Assembly (NCBI RefSeq): GCF_012971745.1 | Contig: NZ_CP048834.1 | Location: 4,969,001 to 5,033,000, forward strand | DNA from: Starkeya sp. ORNL1 | GTDB taxonomy: Bacteria; Pseudomonadota; Alphaproteobacteria; Rhizobiales; Xanthobacteraceae | Direction: 5' to 3' | DNA length: 64,000 bases | Shown here: in pieces, positions 7,577 through 16,210 of the stretch | How the letters are laid out: each line of letters starts with the position of its first letter | Numbering within the stretch: the first letter of the stretch is position 1 | Made by a program: the position numbers and the translations under genes | Notes under the pieces: generated by a model | What the model saw: the letters and a program-made list of their open reading frames with translations, nothing else | Told to the model about the DNA's origin: nothing | Databases searched by the model: none

Positions 7577-8512
7577 ATGACCCGCGATGCGCTCGTCTTC
7601 TACAGCCCGGTCGATGATCCGCGCGCGTGGAAAGAGGCGCTGACGTCCGAACTGCCCGATCTCGATTTCCGCGTCGACCCCGATGTCGGCGACCCCGCGA
7701 CCATCGATTACGCTTTGGTCTGGGTGCCGCCGACCGGCTTCTTCCAGCGCTTCCCCAATCTCAAGCTGGTCACCAATCTCGGTGCCGGCGTCGATCGGCT
7801 GGTCCGGCGCGACGATCTCGTGCCGGTGCCGATCTCCCGCCTGTCCGATCCCGGCATGGTCGCGCTGATGACCAGCTACGTGGTGTTCGCCGTCACCCGC
7901 TATGCCCGCGACATCCACATCTTCGAGCGGGCGCAGCGGCGCGGCGAATGGCACTATGTGCATCCGCGTCCGCTGTTCGAGATCAAGGTCGGGGTGCTCG
8001 GGCTCGGCGAACTCGGCGCGCCCGCCGCTCAGACGCTGGCCGGCATGGGTTTCGACGTGCGCGGCTGGTCGCGGACGCAGAAGGATTTGCCGGGCGTCGC
8101 CTGTTCAGCCGGCCCCGAGGCGCTCGATAACCTGCTCGCCAGTTGCGAGATCGTGGTCTCGCTGCTGCCGCTGACGCCGGAGTCGCGCGGCATGCTGGGC
8201 GCTCGCGAGCTCGCGCTGATGCCCAAGGGCGCCAAATTCATCAATGCCTCGCGCAGCGCGGTGGTGGACGAGGCAGCGCTGGTCGCGGCGCTGCGCTCCG
8301 GGGCGATCGGCGAAGCCACGCTCGACGTGTTCGATATCGAGCCGCTGCCCGCCGACCATCCCTACTGGACGCTCGATAACGTGCTGATCACGCCGCACCT
8401 CGCCAGCATCACCGTGCCGGCGCTGGCAGCGCGCGATGTCGCCGAAAGCATAAAGCGGGTGCGCCGGGGCGAGCCGCCTCTGCACGCCGTCGACGCGCAC
8501 CGCGGCTACTAG
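7577..8512 (+). CDS. D-2-hydroxyacid dehydrogenase (glyoxylate/hydroxypyruvate reductase A-like)
   Basis: A 311-residue NAD(P)H-dependent 2-hydroxyacid dehydrogenase. The Rossmann motif is VGVLGLGELGAPAAQTL, and the catalytic triad positions are visible: Arg in NASRSAVVDE, Glu in VFDIEPLP and His in LITPHLAS. The short N-terminal domain and the GhrA-like LVTNLGAGVDRLV block suggest glyoxylate, hydroxypyruvate or a related 2-oxoacid as substrate. Its stop codon TAG is part of the interspersed repeat that begins here. A 163-base gap with an inverted repeat separates it from hutD, so it probably has its own promoter. Confidence 0.9.
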   Translation: MTRDALVFYSPVDDPRAWKEALTSELPDLDFRVDPDVGDPATIDYALVWVPPTGFFQRFPNLKLVTNLGAGVDRLVRRDDLVPVPISRLSDPGMVALMTSYVVFAVTRYARDIHIFERAQRRGEWHYVHPRPLFEIKVGVLGLGELGAPAAQTLAGMGFDVRGWSRTQKDLPGVACSAGPEALDNLLASCEIVVSLLPLTPESRGMLGARELALMPKGAKFINASRSAVVDEAALVAALRSGAIGEATLDVFDIEPLPADHPYWTLDNVLITPHLASITVPALAARDVAESIKRVRRGEPPLHAVDAHRGY

Positions 8513-8620
8513 AGCGCTATCCGCTCGGATGAGAACATCCGAGCGGATAGCGCTCTAGAGTCAATGGTTTGGAGCATGTTCTGATCGCAAAAGTCTTCCA
8601 ACTTTTGCGGAACATGCTCT
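8511..8620. repeat. Interspersed two-hairpin repeat, copy 1
   Basis: The element has two palindromes. The first has perfect 21-base arms (8511-8531 and 8536-8556) around AGAA. The second (8573-8620) pairs AGCATGTT with AACATGCT outside and CGCAAAAGT with ACTTTTGCG inside. Read on the minus strand it matches, almost base for base, the copy at 19349-19467. It starts inside the stop codon of the dehydrogenase gene. The hairpin could slow transcription, but there is no T-run. Confidence 0.9.
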
Positions 8621-8724
8621 GGCCCGCCGGAGCGAGGCCGGCCGTCAAGAATTCGCTGCCCCTCGACGGGCGGCGTGCACGTGCCGGCGCGAAACGCGGC
8701 CGGCACCAACACAGAGGGTGAACG

Positions 8725-9753
8725 ATGAACAGGCAGCTATTGATTGGCCTTGCTGCGATGGTGGCCGCCATCGCAGCGACGCCCGCTTCCGCCCAGGAGA
8801 AGCTGGTCGTCAGCACCTGGGGCGGCAATTGGAAGGAAGGCGTCGAGATCATCGGCAAGGAATTCACCAAGCGCACCGGCGTCCAGGTGGAATACATCAC
8901 CGGCGGCACGCTGGATCGCCTCGCCAAGGCGAAGGTCGCGCGGGCGAACCCTGAGTCCGATCTCATCAATACGACCGCGCATGTCGGCTATCTCTACCAT
9001 TCCGACGGCCTGATGGAGAAACTCGACCTCTCCAAGATCCCGAACTCCAATGATCTCTATCCGGTGGCCAAGCGCAGCGACTACACCATCAGCGACTATG
9101 TCTATGTCTATGCGCCGGCTTTCCGCACCGATCTGATGCCCAAGGATTTCAAGATCGATTCCTGGGAAGTGCTGTGGGGCGAGGCGGTGAAGGGCAAGCT
9201 CGGCCTGCCCGACTTCGATCCGAGCCACATCATCATCGCCGCCACCAAGGTCGCGGGCGTCGCCCCGGCTGACTGGAAGAAGGTCGAGCCGAAGCTGCTG
9301 GCGCTGAAGCCGAGCATCAAGGCGTTCTACCAATCCGATGCCACCAGCCAGAACCTGATGCGCACCGGCGAGACCCCGGTGCAGGTGCTGCTCAACATCA
9401 ACGCCTATCACCTGATCAAGCAGGGGATGCCGGTGAAGATCGAGATCCCCAAGGAAGGCGCCGTGGTCGGCGTCGACGTCTGGGGCATCAATGCCGGCTC
9501 GAAGAACAAGGAACGGGCGCAGGAATTTATCAACCTCGCGCTCGATCCCGAGATGCAGCGCCAGCTGTGCGAGTTCCACAAATGCTCGCCGATGAACTCC
9601 AAGGCCAAGCTGTCGCCGGAACTGGCTGCCATGCCCGGCATCTTCACCAGCCAGGCGCAGATGGAGAAGGAAGCCATCATTCTCGACGACAAGACCTATG
9701 CGACGCTGCTTCCGGTGTGGAAGGCGTGGTTCACCGAGAACATGATGCACTGA
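8725..9753 (+). CDS. ABC transporter substrate-binding protein, polyamine-type (PotD-like)
   Basis: A 342-residue periplasmic binding protein. A Sec signal peptide is clear (MNRQLLIGLAAMVAAIAATP, cleaved after ASA before QEKLVV). The mature start VVSTWGGNWKEGVEIIGKEF is typical of the spermidine/putrescine-type (family 1) binding proteins. It heads a four-gene operon with two permeases and an ATPase. The ligand may be a polyamine, opine or other small amine or organic acid; sequence does not settle it. A GAGGG ribosome site precedes the ATG. Confidence 0.9.
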   Translation: MNRQLLIGLAAMVAAIAATPASAQEKLVVSTWGGNWKEGVEIIGKEFTKRTGVQVEYITGGTLDRLAKAKVARANPESDLINTTAHVGYLYHSDGLMEKLDLSKIPNSNDLYPVAKRSDYTISDYVYVYAPAFRTDLMPKDFKIDSWEVLWGEAVKGKLGLPDFDPSHIIIAATKVAGVAPADWKKVEPKLLALKPSIKAFYQSDATSQNLMRTGETPVQVLLNINAYHLIKQGMPVKIEIPKEGAVVGVDVWGINAGSKNKERAQEFINLALDPEMQRQLCEFHKCSPMNSKAKLSPELAAMPGIFTSQAQMEKEAIILDDKTYATLLPVWKAWFTENMMH

Positions 9754-9811
9754 TCTCGTTCAAGGAGAACTCGGCCGGCACCCACCCGGGCGCCGGCCGG
9801 TTGTTGTGCCG

Positions 9812-10669
9812 ATGACCCAACGCCGACCGTTCTTCATCACCTTCCTGGCGCCAGCCGTGGTTGCCGCTGTCATCCTGGCGGCGGCGATCTTCGAAGTGCT
9901 GCAATACAGCGTTCGGGAATTCATTCCCGGCTCGCTGAATGTCGGCGGCTTCACCTTCGAGAATTTCGTGCGGATCAACCGGCCGATCTATTGGTGGGTG
10001 CTGCTCGACACCTTCTATATCAGCCTGCTCACCGCAGTGTTCGCGCTGCTCGCGAGCTACCCCGTCGCCTATGCGCTGGTGCGGGCCGAGCGCGACTGGG
10101 TCCGTTCGCTGCTGGTCTCGCTCTCGATCACGCCGCTCTTCACCGGAGAGATCGTGCGCACCTATTCCTGGATGCTGGTGCTCGGCTCCGATGGCTTCAT
10201 CAACAGCCTGCTGCGCAAGCTGGGGCTGATCGATCTGCCGTTGCAGATCATGTACACCCGGGTCGGCGTGGTGATCGCGCTGGTGCAGTTCTCCATGCCG
10301 GTGATGATCATCCTGCTCGCCACCGCCATCAGCCATGTCGACCGCGATTGCGAGAAGGCCGCCGCCAATCTCGGCGCCAGCCCCGCTTCGGTGTTCTGGC
10401 GCATCACGCTGCCGCTTACGGTGCCCGGCATATTGTCGGGCTTCGTGGTGGTGTTCGCCTGGACCATGAGCGCCTTCTCGACGCCCCAACTGATCGGCGG
10501 CGGCAAGATACTGATGATCTCCAACCTCGCGTATCTGCAGGGTTTCTCGACCCTCAATCTGCCCTTCGCGGCAACGCTGAGCCTGATCGCTTTGATCGCC
10601 GCCCTCGGCAGCCTCGCCTTGATGAAGACCCTGACGGGCCGCATCGAGCGTCGCCTGTCCATCAATTAG
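9812..10669 (+). CDS. ABC transporter permease (PotB-like)
   Basis: An inner-membrane permease of about 285 residues with six predicted helices. The EAA loop that contacts the ATPase is seen as EKAAANLGASPASVFWRITL. A GTG two codons upstream (9806) is an alternative start. It follows the binding protein by 58 bases and is followed 7 bases later by the second permease, which implies co-transcription. It forms a heterodimeric channel with the next gene product. Confidence 0.9.
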   Translation: MTQRRPFFITFLAPAVVAAVILAAAIFEVLQYSVREFIPGSLNVGGFTFENFVRINRPIYWWVLLDTFYISLLTAVFALLASYPVAYALVRAERDWVRSLLVSLSITPLFTGEIVRTYSWMLVLGSDGFINSLLRKLGLIDLPLQIMYTRVGVVIALVQFSMPVMIILLATAISHVDRDCEKAAANLGASPASVFWRITLPLTVPGILSGFVVVFAWTMSAFSTPQLIGGGKILMISNLAYLQGFSTLNLPFAATLSLIALIAALGSLALMKTLTGRIERRLSIN

Positions 10670-10676
10670 AGCGGAG

Positions 10677-11480
10677 ATGCCGGTCATGCTGCGCCGTGTA
10701 TCGTTCTGGAGCCTGGTGGCGGTGATCCTCACCTACATGACGCTGCCGACCATTGTCGTGCTCATGACCTCGGTCAATCCGACCGAGATCCTCGCCTTCC
10801 CACCGCTCGGCTTCTCGCTGAAATGGTACGGCAAGGCGCTGACCTATCCGGATTTCCAGGTCGCGTTCAAGAACGGGCTGATCGTCACCGGCTTCGCCTC
10901 GACACTCGCCGTGGCGATCGGCTCCAGCTTCGCCTTCCTCATCTATCATTACGACTTCACCGGCCGGCGGCTGCTGGAAGGCGTGCTGTGGTCGCCGCTG
11001 ATCATCCCGCATTTCACACTCGGCTTCGGCTTCCTGCTGCTGGGGGGCATGCTCGATCTCAACCAGGGTTATGTGATGATCGTGGCGGCGCACACCGTGC
11101 TGGTGATGCCGTTCGTCACCCGCGCGGTCTATGTCAGCCTCGCCAATGTCGATCCCAATCTCGGGCGTGCGGCGGCCAACCTCGGGGCTTCGCCGCTCCA
11201 TGTGCTCACCCGCATCACCCTGCCGCTGATCGTGCCGGGCATGGCGGGCGGCTGGCTGGTGGCGGCGATCCTGTCGCTGACCGAATTCACCGCCTCGCTC
11301 TATGTGACCGGCAGCCGGACGCAGACGCTGCCGGTCTCGATGTACAACTACATCCGCGAATATGCCGACCCCACGGTCTCGGCCGTCTCGGCGATGCTGA
11401 TCATCGCCACCACTTTGATCATGCTGCTCGCGGACCGGCTGTTCGGCCTGCGGCGCGTGCTCGCCATCGACACGCATTGA
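10677..11480 (+). CDS. ABC transporter permease (PotC-like)
   Basis: A 267-residue permease with six hydrophobic segments and the EAA loop GRAAANLGASPLHVLTRITL. PotC-like features include the opening transmembrane segment followed by FPPLGFSLKWYGKALT, a periplasmic block common to this class. It pairs with the previous permease. The ATPase frame opens two bases after its stop, so the operon is tight. Confidence 0.9.
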   Translation: MPVMLRRVSFWSLVAVILTYMTLPTIVVLMTSVNPTEILAFPPLGFSLKWYGKALTYPDFQVAFKNGLIVTGFASTLAVAIGSSFAFLIYHYDFTGRRLLEGVLWSPLIIPHFTLGFGFLLLGGMLDLNQGYVMIVAAHTVLVMPFVTRAVYVSLANVDPNLGRAAANLGASPLHVLTRITLPLIVPGMAGGWLVAAILSLTEFTASLYVTGSRTQTLPVSMYNYIREYADPTVSAVSAMLIIATTLIMLLADRLFGLRRVLAIDTH

Positions 11481-11502
11481 GATGCTCTGGAGACCGGACG
11501 CA

Positions 11503-12624
11503 ATGAACGGGACGAACGCGCGCGCCGACATCTCTGGCCAGGCAAAGGCGGTCGAGATCGTCGGATTGAGCAAGGTGTTCGGCGGCGTCACCGGCGTCGC
11601 CAATGTGACGCTCGATATTCGCAAGGGCGAGTTCGTAACCTTGCTCGGGCCCAGCGGCTGCGGGAAATCGACTTTGCTCGGCATGATCGCCGGCTTTGTG
11701 GCGCCGAGCGAAGGCACCATCCGCGTCGACGGCGAGGACGTCACCGGCATCGAGCCGCACAAGCGCGACATCGGCATGGTGTTTCAGAGCTATGCGCTGT
11801 TCCCGCATATGAACGTGTTCGACAACATCGCCTTCGGCCTGAAGATGCGGAAGCTGCCGACGGCACGGGTCGAACAGGAGGTGCGGCGCGTCATCGCCAT
11901 GATGAAGCTGGAGGGCTTCGAGAGCCGCCGCGTGCGCCAGCTCTCCGGCGGGCAGCAGCAGCGCGTGGCGCTGGCGCGGGCCATCGTGATCCAGCCCAAG
12001 GTGCTGCTGCTGGATGAGCCGCTGTCCGCGCTCGACAAGAATCTGCGGGCGCAGATGCAGGTCGAGCTCTCCGAGCTGCACCGCGCCACCGGGCTGACGA
12101 CGATCTTCGTGACGCACGACCAGGGCGAGGCGCTGAGCCTGTCCGACCGCATCGTGGTGATGAACCGCGGCGAGGTGCAGCAGGTGGCGACACCGGTCGA
12201 GCTTTACCGGAACCCGGCCAATGGTTTCGTCGCCTCCTTCATCGGCGAGATCAATGCGCTGCCGCCCGCGCCGATCGAGATGGGCGAGGGCGATATTGCC
12301 CTTGCTTTGGGGGAGGGCATTCGCCTGGAGGCGCCGCGTCGTCCGGAATGGACATTCAGCTCCGGCCAACTCGTCCGCGCGTTCGTCCGGCCGGAACATG
12401 TTCGGCTTGCATCGCCCGGCGAGGACGGCGCAAACCTGATGCGAGGGCGCGTCGCCACCCACATCTATCAGGGCGCCCACACCATTACGCGGGTGGACGT
12501 GGAGAATGTCGGCCTCATCGAGTTGCGCACCGTGGGTTCCGACATCATCGGCGCATGGCCGGTCGACGCGGTGACGGGGCTGACGGTTGATCTTCGCCAC
12601 GCCATTCTACTTGCCGGCGAATAG
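11503..12624 (+). CDS. ABC transporter ATP-binding protein (PotA-like)
   Basis: The ATPase of the same importer, 373 residues. Walker A is GPSGCGKST, the Q-loop is GMVFQSYALFPH, the signature is LSGGQQQRVALARA, Walker B is VLLLDEPLSALD and the switch His is in FVTHDQGEAL. A C-terminal TOBE domain follows from about residue 280 (VRAFVRPEHVRLA). An upstream in-frame start exists at 11482; the ATG at 11503 is chosen as closer to the family start. Note the normal Gln in the Q-loop, in contrast with the ATPase at 62875. Confidence 0.9.
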   Translation: MNGTNARADISGQAKAVEIVGLSKVFGGVTGVANVTLDIRKGEFVTLLGPSGCGKSTLLGMIAGFVAPSEGTIRVDGEDVTGIEPHKRDIGMVFQSYALFPHMNVFDNIAFGLKMRKLPTARVEQEVRRVIAMMKLEGFESRRVRQLSGGQQQRVALARAIVIQPKVLLLDEPLSALDKNLRAQMQVELSELHRATGLTTIFVTHDQGEALSLSDRIVVMNRGEVQQVATPVELYRNPANGFVASFIGEINALPPAPIEMGEGDIALALGEGIRLEAPRRPEWTFSSGQLVRAFVRPEHVRLASPGEDGANLMRGRVATHIYQGAHTITRVDVENVGLIELRTVGSDIIGAWPVDAVTGLTVDLRHAILLAGE

Positions 12625-12971
12625 CCCGCGGTACGGTTCCGACAGCCGGCAAATTAACATGCGCCCTCGATGCCCTGGGCAAGGTCGGGGGATTGAATCG
12701 CGTCGGGACGGTGCTGTTGTCCGGCTCGGTGCAAACGACCCACACCCGGAGGTGGTTGCGCCCAGAATATTCCCTATAGTTTGTAGCCGTCTAAATCAAT
12801 ATACACAGTAAGAAAACTCGTCTATTCTATATAACGAATGTATAAATAATGTTCTTGTCACTGGTATGACAGTGTTACTTTACGCGCTGTTGCCGTAAGG
12901 ATACAGCCCGCCCTGATGAGTTAAGTTATGAACCCTTCCGGAAGGTTTTATCCGCTTCTGGAGGGTATTAA
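12625..12971 (+). other. A/T-rich regulatory gap before the porin gene
   Basis: 347 bases without a gene. From about 12770 it becomes clearly A/T-rich, unlike the surrounding DNA, as expected for a strong porin promoter. It contains an inverted TGTCA/TGACA pair near 12855-12872 and a CCTTCCGGAAGG palindrome at 12934-12945. A strong ribosome site, GGAGGG, lies 6 bases before the ATG. No convincing -35/-10 pair could be fixed. Confidence 0.5.
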
Positions 12972-13721
12972 ATGCATAAGCGACTGCTGGTTGCGAACGT
13001 TCTTGCGGCGGTGTTGTCCGTCGGTGCCGCACACGCGGCGGATCTGCCGCTCAAGGCGGCCCCGCCGGTTGTCGCGCCGGCCTTCAGCTGGACCGGCTTC
13101 TACATCGGCGCCCATGGCGGTTACGGCTGGGGCCGGAATGAATGGAGCAACTACGTCGACCCGATCAACGGCACGACCGTCGATGGGCCGGACGCGGAAT
13201 ATGACATCGAAGGCGGTCTCGCCGGTGGCCAGATCGGCTTCAACTGGCAGATCAACCAGTTCGTGCTCGGCGTTGAGGCCGATGCCTCCTGGGCTGACAT
13301 CAACGGTAAAGGCAAGTATTCCGACGATACCTGCCTGCTGAGCAACGATGCCTGCGAAACGAAAATCGACGCGCTCGGCACCATCACTGCCCGTCTTGGC
13401 GCCGCCTTCGACCGCGCCCTTTTCTACGTGAAGGGCGGCGCAGCCTGGGCCCACACGGAGTACCACGCCGGCTACACCCAACCCGACGATCCGGGCTTCA
13501 ACTTCAGCGACCAGCCCAACGAAACCCGCTGGGGCTGGACCATCGGTGCGGGCGCCGAATATGCGTTCGCCGACAACTGGTCGGTGAAGATCGAATACAA
13601 CTACATCGAGCTCGGCGACGACCGCATCGAGTTCGACTACAGCCCGCAGACCTTCGGCGCGAGCGGAGAAGCCGACCAGCACCTCAGCATCGTCAAGGCC
13701 GGCATCAACTATCGCTTCTGA
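12972..13721 (+). CDS. Outer membrane beta-barrel protein (Omp25/31-like porin family)
   Basis: A 249-residue outer-membrane protein. It has a Sec signal (MHKRLLVANVLAAVLSVGAA, cleaved after HAA or AHA) and the rhizobial Omp25/31 opening ADLPLKAAPP, then FSWTGFYIGAHGGYGWG. The barrel strands show alternating hydrophobic residues (GGLAGGQIGFNWQ, FYVKGGAAWAHTE, WSVKIEYNYIELG) and the protein ends in YRF, an aromatic C-terminus as needed for BAM insertion. It is monocistronic with a strong terminator 20 bases later. These proteins are abundant structural or adhesive barrels. Confidence 0.93.
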   Translation: MHKRLLVANVLAAVLSVGAAHAADLPLKAAPPVVAPAFSWTGFYIGAHGGYGWGRNEWSNYVDPINGTTVDGPDAEYDIEGGLAGGQIGFNWQINQFVLGVEADASWADINGKGKYSDDTCLLSNDACETKIDALGTITARLGAAFDRALFYVKGGAAWAHTEYHAGYTQPDDPGFNFSDQPNETRWGWTIGAGAEYAFADNWSVKIEYNYIELGDDRIEFDYSPQTFGASGEADQHLSIVKAGINYRF

Positions 13722-13743
13722 GATTACGCGACCAGGAATTGCA

Positions 13744-13774
13744 AAAGCCCCGGCTTCGCCGGGGCTTTCTTTTT
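13744..13774 (+). terminator. Rho-independent terminator of the porin gene
   Basis: A perfect 11-base stem (AAAGCCCCGGC and GCCGGGGCTTT) with loop TTC is followed by a run of T. It lies 22 bases after the porin stop codon. Confidence 0.93.
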
Positions 13775-13836
13775 GTCGGCGCAGTATCTGCGCACGAGAT
13801 GGAAAGAGGCGGCTCAATCCGCGTGGAACATCTCCC

Positions 13837-13921
13837 CGTCATGGCCGGGCTTGTCCCGGCCCTCTTGGCCTCTGACGCACTGTCGAGAATCGAGATCCCC
13901 GGCACAAGGCCGGGGATGACG
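13837..13921. repeat. Intergenic inverted repeat with CGTCATGGCCGGG ends
   Basis: The left end CGTCATGGCCGGGCTTGT and the right end ACAAGGCCGGGGATGACG are imperfect inverted repeats about 85 bases apart. Elements with CGTCATGGCCGGGCTTGTCCCGG ends are common between genes in Bradyrhizobium-like bacteria. It lies between the convergent porin and HupE-like genes. Confidence 0.7.
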
Positions 13922-13948
13922 ACTGTCTCGGAATTGAAGACCTGTCTC

Positions 13949-14581
13949 TCAACTGGCGGCCGGGGTCACCAGTTGCAGGCCGAGCACCATGATGCCCACC
14001 GCCGCGACCCAGCTGCCGCCGGCGCGTAGCGCGATCGGGCGCCAGCCGCCGGCACCGCGCAGGAAGGCGATGGCGGTGCCGGTCACCAGCGTCAGTACGG
14101 CATAGCCGATTGCGGTCACGCCGGAGAGGAACAGCAGCTGGTCGGTGCTCGCGACCATGGCTTCGCCGTTCTGATAGCCGTGCAGCAGCCCCATCACCGC
14201 GGCGATGGCGAGAAGCACGGGGAGCGGGAGGCGCACTGCCGCCGCCAGCGCCAGACCGGTGATCGCGACCAGGGAGATGCCGAGGATCGGAGCGAAAGGC
14301 GGGTTCGGCAGCGCCAGTGAAGCGGCGCCGCCGGCGAGCAAGGCCAGTGGGAACACCACGATCATCCAGCGGGCTCGCTGCGGACCCTGGAAGGCGGCCA
14401 GCGCGGCAAGCGCAACCCATGGCAGGATCTGCTCAAAATCGGTCAGCGGATGCAGCGCGCCGCCGTAGAAATCGCCGAGCCTTGTGTCGACCAGATGAGC
14501 TTGCGCGGCAGTCGGCATGCCGGCGATCATCATGATCGCCGGCAAACCAAATGTCGTGACGCGACGTGTCGCTGTCTTCAT
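13949..14581 (-). CDS. HupE/UreJ-like membrane protein 1
   Basis: A 210-residue integral membrane protein with signal-like start (MKTATRRVTTFGLPAIMMIA, then AQA before HLVDTRLGDF). The processed N-terminus starting with His and the block FYGGALHPLTDFEQILPW, then LLHGYQNGEA, are HupE/UreJ features; His residues in such membrane segments bind nickel in characterised relatives. The start overlaps the previous gene's stop as ATGA. A longer frame to 14836 runs antisense in the wrong register and is rejected. It is the last gene of a four-gene operon with two relatives and a parvulin. Confidence 0.85.
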   Translation of the reverse strand: MKTATRRVTTFGLPAIMMIAGMPTAAQAHLVDTRLGDFYGGALHPLTDFEQILPWVALAALAAFQGPQRARWMIVVFPLALLAGGAASLALPNPPFAPILGISLVAITGLALAAAVRLPLPVLLAIAAVMGLLHGYQNGEAMVASTDQLLFLSGVTAIGYAVLTLVTGTAIAFLRGAGGWRPIALRAGGSWVAAVGIMVLGLQLVTPAAS

Positions 14582-15189
14582 TCGATCACGCCGACCGACG
14601 CGAGGAGAAAATAGACGCCGACGCAGCCAATGGCGGCGCCACAGGCGCGCACCACTTTCGCACCCGACGGCCAGGCGATGAGGATGCCGATCAGGATGCC
14701 GGCCAGATGCAGCAGGCCGGTGGCGAGGACGAAACCGACCGCATAGGAAGTAGGGTCCGCGGCCTCCGGCAGCTCGCGGCCATGGGCATAGCCGTGGAAG
14801 ATCGCGAACACGCCGACGATCAGGGCGGCCAGCCACAGCGGCGGCCTGACTTGCAACGCCACCAGGAGCCCGAGCGCGATACCCGACAGGGCGATCACTG
14901 GTTCGACGAGGGGCAGCTCAAAGCCGGATATCCCGAGCAACCCGCCCAGCGCCATCACCAGCGGGAAGGTGATCGGCAGCACCCAGATCGCCGGATTGCC
15001 GAGCTGCGCGCCCCACAGGCCCACCGCAACCATCGCGACCAGGTGGTCAGGCCCCGTGAGAGGATGGAGGAAACCGCTCTCGAGCCCCGAGGCGAGGCCG
15101 GTGCCGGTGTGTGCCAGGGCCGGCACCAACGGTATGGCGGCGAGCAAGGCTGCAAGGTGGAGGCTCGCCTTCGACGGAACCATTTTCAT
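14578..15189 (-). CDS. HupE/UreJ family nickel/cobalt permease-like protein 2
   Basis: A 203-residue HupE-type membrane protein. A cleavable signal ends LVPALA, leaving His as first mature residue (HTGTGLASGLESGFLHPLTG). The motif HPLTGPDHLVAMVAVGLWG, with the later FAIFHGYAHGRELP, is the nickel-permease signature of HupE. It begins 40 bases after the larger HupE-like gene. HupE and UreJ bring Ni into cells for hydrogenase or urease; neither enzyme is encoded here, so the metal and client are open. Confidence 0.9.
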   Translation of the reverse strand: MKMVPSKASLHLAALLAAIPLVPALAHTGTGLASGLESGFLHPLTGPDHLVAMVAVGLWGAQLGNPAIWVLPITFPLVMALGGLLGISGFELPLVEPVIALSGIALGLLVALQVRPPLWLAALIVGVFAIFHGYAHGRELPEAADPTSYAVGFVLATGLLHLAGILIGILIAWPSGAKVVRACGAAIGCVGVYFLLASVGVIE

Positions 15190-15229
15190 GACATACTCTC
15201 TCGATGTGTCACAGGGAAAATCAGCCGGC

Positions 15230-16210
15230 TCATATCCGGATCAGGAACCAGAATGATGCGATGCCGCCGATGGCGTAGGCGGGCAGCGCCGCGCCCCATC
15301 GCGGCAGCTCCGCCTTGGCCTGCCGATGCGCCCAGATGAGCGCCAGCACCACCATTACGAAGCTGAGCTGGCCGATTTCGACGCCGACATTGAAGAACAG
15401 CAGCGCGATCGGCAGCGTCGCCTGCGGGATGCCGAGCGCGGTCAGCGCGGTGGCGAAGCCGAGGCCGTGCAACAGGCCGAAGGCGAAGGCCACGCTCCAC
15501 GGATAGCGTGCCGTCAGGCCGACCTCGCCGCGCTGCAGCTTCACGATCTCCACGCCGACGAAGACAATGCTCAGCGCGATGGTGGCATTGAGCGGGCGCT
15601 CGGGGATGCCGACCCAGCCGAAGGTTGCCGCGGCCAGCGACAGGCTGTGTCCGATGGTGAAAGCGGTGATGGTGCGCACCAGCATCCAGCCGCTGCGCAC
15701 CAGCCAGATCAGCCCGAGCACGAACAGCAGATGGTCGATGCCCCGCAAGATGTGGTCGATGCCGAGATTGACATAGGTCTCTGCGAGATCGAGCCAGACT
15801 GCGAGGTCGGTGCCCGGGTCGCGCGCCGCCGTCGCGAACGGCTTGGCGACGCTCACCGTATAGGCCTCCATCGGTCCGCCGTGCGGAACCACGCGGATCG
15901 TCGCCACCGACTGGTTCTTGCCGAGGCCCATGAAGCTGAGGCGCCCGACGAGGCCGCGCTCGCCGCAGATCAGTTCGGGCGGTTCCCATGTGCAGTGCGG
16001 CGGGAAGATCGGCTGCAGCGTCATATCGGCCGGCGGCATGGTCCATTGGCCGAGATAGCGCCCCGGCGCGATCTCGCGCAGCGTGATCACGGCCATCGAC
16101 GCCTCGTGGGCCGATGCGGACCATGTCGGCAGAACGAAGGTGCCAAGCAGGGCCAGGAGAGCGAGCAGCGCGCGCCCGCTCCGGGCGCGGTGGTGGCGTT
16201 TCCCGCTCAT
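15230..16210 (-). CDS. HupE/UreJ family protein 3, larger two-part type
   Basis: A 326-residue protein: signal peptide ending SASA, a periplasmic domain of about 125 residues (starting HEASMAVITLREIAPGRYLG), then a membrane half with IDHILRGIDHLLFVLGLIWL and IGHSLSLAAATFGW. This is the longer HupE/UreJ form, often found beside a peptidyl-prolyl isomerase. Its start overlaps the parvulin stop as ATGA, so the two are coupled. The His/Asp pairs in HxLRGIDHL resemble metal sites. Substrate unknown. Confidence 0.88.
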   Translation of the reverse strand: MSGKRHHRARSGRALLALLALLGTFVLPTWSASAHEASMAVITLREIAPGRYLGQWTMPPADMTLQPIFPPHCTWEPPELICGERGLVGRLSFMGLGKNQSVATIRVVPHGGPMEAYTVSVAKPFATAARDPGTDLAVWLDLAETYVNLGIDHILRGIDHLLFVLGLIWLVRSGWMLVRTITAFTIGHSLSLAAATFGWVGIPERPLNATIALSIVFVGVEIVKLQRGEVGLTARYPWSVAFAFGLLHGLGFATALTALGIPQATLPIALLFFNVGVEIGQLSFVMVVLALIWAHRQAKAELPRWGAALPAYAIGGIASFWFLIRI